Assembly: GCA_039707465.1 (NCBI GenBank)
Contig: CM077648.1
Location: forward strand, 26,113,619-26,177,618
Reading direction: 5' to 3'
DNA from: Rhabdophis nuchalis
Lineage: Eukaryota; Chordata; Lepidosauria; Squamata; Natricidae
DNA length: 64,000 nucleotides
The notes beneath the pieces were generated by a model that made no database searches, was not told the DNA's origin, and saw nothing but the letters and a program-made list of their open reading frames with translations. Numbering within the stretch: position 1 is the first letter of the stretch; every line of letters starts with the position of its first letter. A program made the translations under genes and the position numbers. Below are positions 39,501 to 51,500 of the stretch, one piece after another.

Positions 39501-42500
39501 TATATATAAACCTATAAATAAACATCTCTCCTCATTCCTTAGTCTGTTGGAACTGTTGCTCTCTTTTTTAACCAAAAGTACAATTCAAGTTATCGATATC
39601 CTTCTTCAGGTTACTATGATATATTTTAAAAATCCTCAACTTCTTATCAAATGGACAAGAGTAGGGGTGTCAAACTCAAGGCCTGGGCCCAGCTCTGACC
39701 TTGGGATGCTTAGATCTGGCCCATGAGCCCACCCGGGAAACAGCGAAGGACCAGGCCATGGTGCCTCTGCCAGTGAAAATGGAGCTTGGGAAGGCTGCAC
39801 ACTAGCAGAGGGCTGCAGGAGGCTGTCACAACTAAAAATGGAGCCATGGAGGGCCACGTGCCCCCCTGAGCTCTGTTTTCACTGGCAGAGTGCTAGCAAA
39901 ACAAATTACTAGCAAAAGTAGATCCCTCCAGCCCTGTCCTGGCCATCACAGGTGCCCCCTACACAAGTGATGTGGAGCTAGCCATAACCACCATGAATAT
40001 GCCCACCTGGACATGCCACCCAGCCCCCCGAAGTCAAACAGAACCCCGATGCAGCCCTCAATGAAATCAAGCTTGACACCCTTGGTCTACAGCAGTGGTA
40101 GTCAACCTGGTCCCTACCGCCCACTAGTGGGTGTTCCTGCTTTCATGGTGGGTGGTAGGGTTTTTGTCTGATACTGAACCACTTTCCTTTTTAAAATTTA
40201 ATTGACTTCCCTACTTTATAAATCACCATTACTGTGGAACTGGTGGGCAGTTAGAAAATTTTACTACTAACAGAGATACAAAAGTGGGCGGTAGGTATAA
40301 AAAGGTTGACTACCCCTGACCAAGAGTAATATGATTATCTATCTTAGACTAGAAATGATCCCCAAGAACAGGTCCTCTGAATGAGTTACAGTTAACCATT
40401 CACTGTCACACAAAAAGAGCGACATCAGAACACTATATGGAAGACTAACAACCCAGTGAGTTCCCCAAAAAGCTAAACAACTGGAAAAAAGGTACATGAA
40501 CACTCACAAGCATTTATTACAAGATGCTTGTGCAAAAAGCAAAGGAGAAAAAAGAGAAAAAAAAGAAGGTAAAAGACCAACTATATGACATACCCTGTCA
40601 TACCTCAAAAACATTTTGGAAGCAGTAGAGTGCAGCTTTCAAGTAGGCATTGCATACAAATTATGCATTGTAAAGATCATTTGGAAATGGGAAATACTTC
40701 CAATGTAATCTACCGGATCCCCTGCCTGAATTGCCCCTGTGACTATGTAGGCCAAACAGGGAGGAAGCAGCCGGGTTTTGAACAGCTTACAAAAGGTTAG
40801 AAAAGTGAAAGCAATACAGATCTCCAGGGCCACGTGAATCTAAATATGGGCCTTAAGTTTTATAACATGGCACTACCTAATTGAGAGATCCGGAGCATGT
40901 CCCATTGAGTTATTGATCAGGCAGGTGGAAATATATGGAGAAATATAATGAGGCCCTATGAAATGTACAGCATTTTAGGTGATTACCAGCACTTGGAACT
41001 GCATCCAGAGCCCAAATGGCAACCAGTGCAGCGGGGAAACATGCTCATATCACAACATACCCATCACTGCCTGTGTTGCTGCATTTAAGATCAGCTGTAG
41101 CTTGCTAATGATTTTCAAGCGCAACTCCGCTTAGAGCACATTTCCATAATCCAATTGAGAGATAACCAAAACATGAGTGGCTGTGAGAAGATTTTCCAAG
41201 TCCAGGAACTTGTGCAAATGCCCTCATGGTCACAAATGCCATTTGTTCTTCAAATACGAGCTGTGATTTCAAGATCCCTAATTGTACACTAGCCTCACAT
41301 GGGAAAGTACAATCCCCATAAACACTAAACTAAAGATAGAAGGACCCTAGAAGCAGAGAAGTGAAACAAAGAAAACAATTTTTGATGCAGGTTTTGAATT
41401 TACCTAGGTAAAGCTAGTAGTAAGCTAGACATACCAAGTGGTTTTTTTTCCCAATAAAGAACAGATTTCTATCTTTTTACTTCCTTACTTTGGCTGAATT
41501 GTGCTACATCATGGATCTACCCATCAGGTTGTCTCATTCTGTAATATTAATCAAATACAGCACTATTTGACAGAGCTGTTGTGAGTCAAAAAGTTAAGGT
41601 CTGCACTTTTTTTCAACTATCCCATCCAAATTATAATGTAATTATAATAGATGACAGTGGATAGGCATAGTTTCAAAGCGTATCGATATTTTTAGTAAAG
41701 CAGCTATGCAAAAGATTTTGCAGAACTTCAACATGTAACATTGAGTTGGCCATTCTGTCTACTCTCTGACTTTTTTTTGTTCTTTGAAAAAGAACAGCAC
41801 AAAGCTGATTACATTCCTTTGCGCAACATAAAAAACATATTTTTTTTAAAATGGTTGTTTTTGAGTTGTGTGCCGTCATCAGGTACTTCACTGAGAAAAC
41901 AGAAAGTAAATGAGATTCTATCTAGATTAGTGTTCTTAATGGCGTGTGAAGGCAAGTAAACAAGTAATTCCATTTCAATAAGGCATTTGTCTGCAATGCA
42001 GCAGCAAAGAGGAAACAAAGAGATATTCAATTTGATTTGATAGGTGTTTTTATGGATTCAGAGGCCATGGTGCCTTACTCTTCCAAAGCTAAGAATTCAG
42101 GCAGGTGAATTTTTATATTTATTTACTGAGTAATTGTATGAATGTTTTCAAAGAAGTCACCCTCTTCTCAGGTAAATACAGTGAAGATATTCTTCAAGTG
42201 TCCTACTGATTCAGTTTTTAATAGAGAATGCCTATGAAGCTCATATTATTCACAAATTAAATATTATTTCTGCTTTCCTTCTCAAAGAAACCAATGATTC
42301 TCTCACTTTTCAGATTAGCAAAAGTCAGATGGATCAACATTCAATTTTTTATTCAACTTTTATGATGAAGGGCTGTGAAAATATCTACAGACCCCTCACA
42401 TCCTGGACATAAATTGTTTCAATTCCTACCCTCAAAATGACGTTCTGTTTTGTTTTGTTCTGTTCTGTTCTGTTCTATTCTATTCTGTTCTATTCTATTC

Positions 42501-45500
42501 TATTCTCTATAGGTTATAAAAAATTGGGGAAAGGGCTGTATATAGCTGTCTGGCTATAGATTGCACAAAATAAGAAATTTAGCTACCCCTTCACTTCTTC
42601 AACTATGGGTGATATGACATGATGATCTTAATTTTCAGAAGAAAAGGGTTCAGAAATGTTAACAGTGGTCCAAACTGCATGTTAATTATACATGTCCCAT
42701 ATTTATAATAAAACTGTATGAATACATGTTTCTCAGCCTTAGAAACTTCTAAGATGCAACTCCTAGAATCCCCTGGCCAGCACTGGTATAGATAATTTAT
42801 GTATATTTACCTTAATTCCAGGTAGCCCAGGAAGTCCAGGAAGCCCAGGTTCACCCTGCAATTATATCACATTGCAACAGAATATTACATTCTTTTAATA
42901 GCAGGAAAATGTTGCACAAATCAACGTATGTACAGTATTTTGAAGCTACTTATTACTTTATATCTGCTACTTAAAACACCTTTCCATTTAATATAGTTGA
43001 ACAAAATTTCAGCTCCTTGAAAAGGACAGTATCTTTTTTCATATAATACACTTCTGAGAAATCGGAGTTCAAATACATCTAGGATGCCAAAATTATTTAG
43101 TTGAACACATTACCTTTTGCCCTGGTCTACCCGATTGTCCAGGTTCACCCTAAAACAAAGAAACAAATTATAAAGCAGAAGATTAAAATTAAAGGATGGT
43201 ATCAACTTCAAGATAAGAAAGAAAATACAGAAAATTTAATTTTGGCATACATGTGAAAAAGGTCTTGTTATTCACATTACCTTAATTCCAGCAGCAGAAG
43301 ATCCAGGATCACCCTGGATAATAATAATAATAATAATAATAGTAATTAATGGAGGAAGAGGTTTACTTCAAGTACTAAAAAAAAACCCTAATGAAGAAGA
43401 AAAGCATGCATAGGCTGATTAAATAAAGGGCAGCCGAGAACAAACACTGATTGATATTAAAAACTGGAACTTACTGGATGTGCAAGAAACATGCGCAAGC
43501 ATGAATATTGAACTAATGGAATAAAAATCAGAACAGAATGCCGGCAAGGAAAAGTATTACATGGTCAATTTCTATAAAAGATTGAGGGAAAATGGATAAA
43601 GACAAAACCTGGCAATGACTTGTACACTGGAAACTGAAGGTTTGACTTTGGCTGCTCAAGAGCAAGCTAATGCAATCAAGGCCAGAGTTGGAAAAAAAAT
43701 CATCCATCCAAAGATCATTTAAAGTGCAAATTGTGCAAAGCAGAAGGAGAAGTCAATCATATACCCAACTTGTGCAAAAAAATTTGCACAAACTGATTAT
43801 GAACAGCGACATAACACGGTCACCAAAATAACATCTGTAAAAATTAAGATGCACCAGTAATTAAAAAAATTGGTGGGAACATACTATATAGTTGAAAAAG
43901 TAATTAAAAAAAAGCAGGTTGAAATATTGGATTTCCAAATACAAACTGATAAAGTTTTGGCCCCTAAGACACCAAGAAAACACTTTAATTTGGTTTATTG
44001 TTTTATAAATGTTTATGGGTATGAAGTCAAGGAGGGATAGAGGCAATGTATGCTTACTTTAACTGTTTCTAGTTGAGGTAGAACAGCTTGTTCAGTCATT
44101 TACCATTTACAAAGCTTTACCAGCTCATATGGTGGAATATGTCCTATGTAAGATTGTGAGAATTGGCAATGTATTCCTACTAAGTTTCACCTTTGAATCT
44201 CCTGTGTATTTGGTTAAAACCGAGTATTTCAAGTGTGGGAAGGAAAGCTCTATAAATGCAAGCCAAAGATATATGAAGTCCAACTAGAATTCATGAGTAA
44301 TATGCGGTGTCTGTCCACATATATGTCTTCTGAAACAGAATAAGAAAACCAGGAAAGCCAAAGCAGAAAATTCTGGACTCAACAGTTACACAAAGCAGGC
44401 TTCAGCCATCCTATATGATCTAAGGGATTCCCCCCCCCCCCTCAATTTTTTATACTGTTGACTGAAGGAAAAAGAAATGTGGGAAACATCTTGTGTTCAA
44501 ACTGTTTTGAGCCCATAATGTCCCATTTCAGTTTGAAACAGTTGCCTGAAGCTCAGGGCAGACTTACTAATTTTACAAGAAATATTTAAATATCCTAACA
44601 AGACATGTAAAGAAATCTGGGGAGGAGATTCCACAATCCAGGAGATGTCATGGTAATTACTGACATTTTGCAGAAGACATATTAAAAAAATAAAAGCCTC
44701 TCACAGTAGGAATCGGGCTTTGTGTAATAAAGAGTGAAAATAAAGCTCACTTGGGAAAAAACAGTCCTAATAAATTGTCCCTTTTCAGCCACATTATAAC
44801 GAACACCCACATTTATATGGGTGACATCTGTCTAATTAGTTATCACAAACAATATGATGATACCAAGGATATAATTACTAAAAACAAAACCAAATGATTC
44901 CTATTGATAAAACAAATGTTCTTGACTATGCCTTGAAAACACTATAAAAATAAACATTTATGAATATATATTGGAGCCGCAAATTATAATTTTGAATATA
45001 TTACAGTTTATTAAATTTTACCATTAAAATTATAATTAAATGTTACAATTTTATCTCTGTTGTTTTTAACCTGAATTTAAATGTACTCCATGACCTTCTC
45101 TATGAATTGTACCTTTTCTCCAGGGTGACCTTTGGGACCACTTTCTCCAGCATCACCCTAAATATCAGAATAAGTTCTTTTACATTTTTTTTCATTTACC
45201 AGTTGCTTCCTATTCAAAACATCCTCAATTTATTTCTATTGAGAGTTTTAAAGAAAGCTATAAAACCAGGCCAAGGAAATGAACCAAAAGAGTGAGAGTA
45301 ATGGAAGAAAGAAACAATATATTAGAAAAATCAAATAATATTTCAGTCTGTCCTGGCTAAAGCCTCTCTTCCTGTCACATCAAACTTGGTTTTTGCTTAA
45401 TATTTTTTTAACAATAATATTTATTGAAATTTAAAATTACAAAGATAAAAGACGAATACAAACCAAGACTAATATAAATAAGAAAAAAATAGAAAATGAA

Positions 45501-48500
45501 AAAGGGGAAAAAATGGGAAGGGAAAGGAGGAATGAATGAATGAATGAACGAATGAACAAATGAACGAACAAATGTTCTCTAATAGTAAAAAAAACCAACC
45601 TCTTTTCATCCCATATATCATCTTTTTATATTGACAAATAATAAAACCTTGTTTTCTATCAGGAAAAAAAAACCTGATACATTATTTCAACATTATTTTT
45701 CTTTACAGAATTTCATAAATTCCCAAGAATGTAGAAGCTGAGCTGGCAACTTCCTGAAACCTTAGGCCTCAATAGCATCAGCTGCTAGACCACCACAATT
45801 AAATGCTTAATTGTGCAAAGTTCAAGCTCCTTTTTTTGGTTCACTTTTCTTCCCAAATTGCATGTCTCAATTCTTCCGCTTGCAATGTGACCTACAATCT
45901 TTCAAAATGAAAAATCTGATTTTCTATAATTTTTACAGGACGTTATGAATACATAACATTGATCTGGGTGCTGATTTTCTAAAGTTCTTGCATAAAATGA
46001 AATGTTGCTCAACACTTCACAATTCAATTTCGAAATTATTTGTTTGTATGAATAAATAAGCATATACATCACCTTTTCTCCCCGTTGTCCAGGATCACCC
46101 TAATTGAAATAGAAGACAGAAATAATGCATTTATTGTTCTCCAAGGACATTCATGGAGATCTGTCAGAGCTATAGCTATGACCATTGCACCTATTTAATA
46201 AATGTAAATGTAAGAATACAAATAATAATTTTGACTTTGTTTAAATAGAAATAAGATACACGGTCTTATATTTGGGCTACATTATTGTAATATAGTTTTA
46301 TGCAAGTTATACTTTTTAATAGGTTAAAGAATTTTTTATTCATGTGCAGCTTACTTAGTATTTAAAAATTACAAAGCAAAGAGGACATAGCAGGGGTCCC
46401 CAACCACCAGGCCATACTCTGTTCAGAAGCTTGTAAGCGGTGGTCCAGTGCATGCGTGTGAAGTTTTCTTTGTCGAGCAGCGGCTGCTTGCCCTTGCATA
46501 TGAATCTCCCTTTGTGTGAGCGGCGGGCATGCATGCACGCATGCTGCTCACACAAATAGAACTGTGCACTCCCACCTGCCATTTTCAGGGAACTATCCCC
46601 CACTTCCTGGGCCACCAAGCCTTGAAAAATTGGGAACTGCTGAAATGGAGAGTCTAGACTGATTGCTCTTTTAATTCCTCTCCCTTGTTCTGCTACTCCT
46701 TCTCCTACAGGATGGGAAACTATAATCTCGAATAACTAATGGCTTTGTTTTGACTTATTAGTATCTTGCAGTTGTATTCTCAGACTCTTATCAAAATGAA
46801 TTTGCTCTTATATTAATGGCTGCTTACAGATTGGAAAGCATCTTTAAATAGTCTGATGATGTTTGAACTTTGGCTCTACATAGTTCGTTCAAACCTATCT
46901 GATTATTGATTTCTTGCATTTCTAAGATGTAACAATAGAGAAACTAATCAGCTATTAACTGCAATCAGTGAAATTCTAACGTTCTAACATTTGGCAATTA
47001 ATAAGATAAGGGCATGCACGCACGCACGCACACACATTTTTTTTTGCTGATAAATAAATGGAGACTAGCATAGATCTATTTCAAGCTATTTAGCTCTCAT
47101 CAGCTAGCCATACCCTTACTGGGATTCGAACCTGGCCTATTTTACATGTTAGGCAGTTTTAATAACCTCTAAGCCACAAGCTCTCCTCCCTTATCAGATA
47201 TATATGTGTGTGTGTGTGTTTTGCACCAAGGCATATTGTCTGTCCATGTAGGCTAGTATTTTGACTATAAGCAGCTGTTCAGGGTTAAGATATGTGCATC
47301 CTTTTCAGTCCTGGTCCCTGAGACCTTCCTTGACTGAAAACAGAGAGGGAGAATTGTACTGCTCATCATGATCAAAATATAATAATAATAATATAATAAT
47401 AATAATATTTTTATTTTATATACCACGTCCTCTCCCCAGAGGGACTCGGAGCGGTGCACAGGGAAAACTAAAAACACATAAAATAAGTACATCAATAATA
47501 CAGTAGAATAAAAATAAATTAAACTAATTGTCCCTGCACTAAAATCCCCATTAAAACTAATGTTCCCTAAAAAACCCTAAGGAAGAGACTACCCTAGGCC
47601 GGCCAAGCAAAAAAAGTGTGTTTTTAATTTTTGACGGAAGGAGCGGAGGTCCGTAGTTGTTCTAATGTCGGGGGGAAGGTCGTTCCAGAGGGCTGGGCCC
47701 GCCACAGAGAAGGCCCTTCCCCTGGGCGTCGCCCGCTGACAGAGTCTAGTGGACGGCACCCGGAGAAGTCCCTCTCTGTGGGAGCGAATCGGCCGTGAGG
47801 ATGTATGGGGCAGGATCCGATCCCGCAGAATATGGCTTCTCAGAAACTGACTTAAATCTCATTCAGCCATATTTCACTCAATAATCACAAAACTAGTTAA
47901 TGTATATGGAAACACGTAAATTTTGCAAAAGACATATTTGGATGGAGAGCTAGGAAAATGAATAATCCTTATCATCAAAGGTCAACCTTCTATAAATATG
48001 TGTGACCCATCTACAGAAAAGGCTCATTATTTAAATCATACATGACTACAGAAGAATCTAGGGAGTGTGGTTGTTCACAAGGTTCGGATGCTGGGTTGAT
48101 GATCAGCAGACTCATGATCGAGACCCGGTTGCTACCGTGAGCTCTCGTCACATGCTCTAACTCCTGCCGACCCAGCAGTTTGAAAGCAAGCGACTGCAAG
48201 TAGATAAATGGGTACCACTTTGATGAACAACTTAACAAGGACACGAAAAAGCTTCCAGCTGGACATTCCCAGGCAATGGTAATGTTACCATTCAATCCTT
48301 TCAACCCAGAAGTGCTGTGGCACTGCCAACATGACTATAGTAGTACAGAAGAATCACCAAGAATATTGTAATATGGCCCATTTCTTCCTGTAAAATATAT
48401 TTTACAACAACAAACAGTGGAGTGTGTTTATTGAAGATTATTGTTCTACTCCCTATGAGCTCCACTGATGAATGTAATGTCACAAACTATTCTGCTAACA

Positions 48501-51500
48501 AAGAAAATGTCATTCAAAAGAACTGCAAAAAAGGTTCATGTATAAAAATAGTGTGAAAAATTACTAGCCAAAATTTCATCTACTAACCTTAAGCCCAGAG
48601 AAGCCTCTTTCTCCCATTACACCAGGTTCTCCCTGAAATAATGACATAAAAAGATAAACTGAATTGAATTGGATCAATAATTTTCACCCCTAAGTGATCA
48701 GTTCAAAAATATTACAAGTATTGCAATAAAAACAGAAATGGAAATATATGTTTCATTTTTAATTCTCTTTTATTATTTTCAAAGAATGGTTGATTAATGT
48801 AAAGAATTAAACTATCACATAGGATAAATACTACTTTTTATAAAATTCTGTAATTATTTTATTAGTATTTGCTTCATCTCTATCATGAACTACCTTTTTT
48901 AAATGGAAAGAGGGTAAAGTATTTCTAACAGCATTAAATATCCAAATCTCAACAAATTGTTTTACATTAAGAGTAGTGGAGATAAGCATGGACAGTAATT
49001 GCACTAAACAATATTTTTTTAAAAAAATGAGCTTACTTTAATATGATTTATTAGATGCCGTAGTTTTAAATGTATCTGAGCTGAAACAACCCATTTTAAA
49101 GTGCAAAATCCACAGTTGGAAAATATATTTATAAGGATTATCAAAATGTCATGCAACCACATGTAAATTGTTTACTCTTTTGATATATTTTTGATAGACT
49201 CAAGTAAAGCAGCCTTCCCTAAATCGGGTATTGTCCAGATACTTGAAACTCAACTTGTAGACTTCCAAACACATATCATATTCCCACAAGGGTAAGGATT
49301 CAGAGTATAATGAACTAGTTTAGCCTGACTGAGGCAAACTTTCAATTCAGTGGTGAAATTCAATTTTTTTTTTTACTACCGGTTCTGTGGACATGGCTTG
49401 GTGGGCATGGCAGGGGAAAGATACTGAAAACTCTCCATCCCCACCCCACTCCAAGGGAAGGATATTAATTTAATTAATTTAATTTATTTAGATTTATAGA
49501 ACCGCCCTTCTCCATTGAAATGCACCCAATATGACAAAATCTCCATTTCCTTTCCATTCCAGGGAAGGTTACTACAAAATCCCCATTCCGTCCCAACCAG
49601 CTGGGACTTGGGAGGCAGGAATAGATGGGGGTAGGGCCAGCCAGAGGTGGTATTTGCCGGTTATTTGTACTACTCAAAATTGCATCTATCGGTTCTCCAG
49701 ACCCTGTCAGAACCTGCTGAATTTCACCCCTGCCTCAATATGATTTTCCTATGAAAATGTAGTCCTGTCATCATCTCAGATTTAACTGAGTTTTGAGCTT
49801 CCTGTGTGGAGCTTTCCAAGGTTCTGAAAATACTTGATTTTGCCAAAGCATAGACCTTTTTTTTAAAAAAACAACTGTTTTTAACTTGAAGTCCTCATAT
49901 TGGGCAGGACAGGTTTTCTTTCAAGCCCGTAAACCTGAATGAAGGTGCTGATGTCTGAAAACTACACTTCTGAAAAACAGACATTGTGAATTCTTGTGGC
50001 AGTTCTTTTGTCACAATATATATATGTTCAAAGTTAATTATAGATATCACAAAGAACAGCAGGTGGGCTTATCCCAAACGACTTTGTAGAAGATATTTCT
50101 CCTACCAGAATTGATGACAATCCTGCTGTCTTACAAAATGTATTGGCTCAGAGTCAAAAGAATCATCGAAAGGCTAATAGACCAAAGCTTGTTATATGCT
50201 TTTATCAGTCTCCTGAACAATACTGCGTAATAGGCATATGTGATGGAACATGCCTGGAGAAAAAAGCTAAGCAAGAATGGGCCTAAAAACTAATTTTGTG
50301 ACAGAACTATTATCACACCATCCCACCCCCAGAAAATAAGTAAACTATAGACCTTGAAAACATCAATTTCAATTTTTCAATTGCCTTGAAAAAAGCAATG
50401 GCAACCCACTTCTGTATTGTTGCCATAAACAACAAATACTATACAGGGGATATGTCTATAGCTTTCAAACTCAATTTGAAGCACATTTTCCCTTCTTCAC
50501 TTGATAAAACAGGATTTTACCATGTTTCCAAATAGAGATGGAAGATATGTCTTAATTCAAAGTTCCAGGAAAATAGAAGGGTTTCTTGATGAAAAAAGGA
50601 AAATGTATAGAATTCAACTAATTTATACCAATTTATTTGTAAATTGCATTTCAATTTTAGAAAAGAAACCAGATTTATCCTAGGAACTGTACTTATCTCT
50701 GTACTGAAATATTTTAATTGGCATACTCTGGAACATTCAGTTAACTGACATAAAAGCATCATTTCAATAATGTTATAAATTCAGTATCCATTCTTGATTA
50801 GAGATCAATTTGTAAGACTTTGTAAGAATGCTCTAGAATCTTGACAAAAACTGAGCTTTTTAATTTAATCTAAAAAAAAATTTAATTCAAATTTTAGGGG
50901 GTTCCAGGGAAGACGAAGGGATCAGACAGGTGGAGGATGGGAACAGTGCCAAGCCAGCTAATAGAGCAAAGAAGGAGGCGGTTGGGTCCGAGAAGGGGGG
51001 ACAAGGGTCATTCCTACAGAGGGCTTTTCCATCCAAACGGTCATAGGGAGGGGTAGGGGCGATGGGAGACAGGAAGGTTACCATCGGGTGGAGGCGTGTG
51101 GCCGTTGGCTTCAAGCGGTCACACGCACCAACCCCCTGAGCTCCCCCCGCGAGCTAGGTGGTCAGGGTTTACAGAGCCAGGGCCCTAGGCTGATGTTATG
51201 CAATGCCAGGTCCATGGTCAACAAAGCCCCCCTTATCAACGACCTTGTGTCAGAGGGGGAGCCGGACTTGGTAGGGATTACAGAGACCTGGCTGGGCCAT
51301 GAGGGAGGACGCCCTCTCGTGGATATGTGCCCACCAGGTTACCGTGCGTTTCATCAGCCCCGGGCCCTAGGCAGGGGTGGGGGGGTAGCGGTTATTGTTA
51401 GGGAAGGTCTTGAGCCGAGAGAGACCACTGTACCACAGATCACCGGCTGTGAGTCCCTCTGCGTGAAATGGGGCCCAAGGAGGCAGTTGGGCATGCTGAT

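Larger units (their letters stand above)
34593..39505 (-). mobile_element. L1 LINE, 4.9 kb, 5' truncated, intact ORF2
   Basis: On the minus strand: truncated ORF1, a 267-bp spacer, ORF2, a 3' UTR of about 90 bp, and an 18-A tail (T run 34593-34610). The 5' border falls inside ORF1, immediately against the right copy of the 2-kb repeat; the A-tail abuts the left copy. The integration point, attctgt/aatatt read on plus after 41541, has the T/AA of an L1 endonuclease nick. It is in the same sense as COL25A1. Confidence 0.92.
39506..41541. repeat. 2.03-kb direct repeat, right copy
   Basis: Copy of 32561-34592. At its left it abuts the truncated L1 5' end; at its right it continues into unique intron (taatattaatcaaatacag). 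Both copies end in ctgt next to different sequence, so the copy border is sharp. Confidence 0.93.

Noticed and set aside
32561..41541. Simple assembly duplication as the explanation of the 2-kb repeats
   Set aside because: Not excluded, but disfavoured: about 1.3 % divergence with indels, and both repeat borders coincide with the two natural ends of a truncated L1. Kept as the main alternative in the finding.
47101..47192. Functional tRNA gene
   Set aside because: A and B boxes are good but the sequence does not close into a cloverleaf acceptor stem and continues into a SINE body with an A tail.
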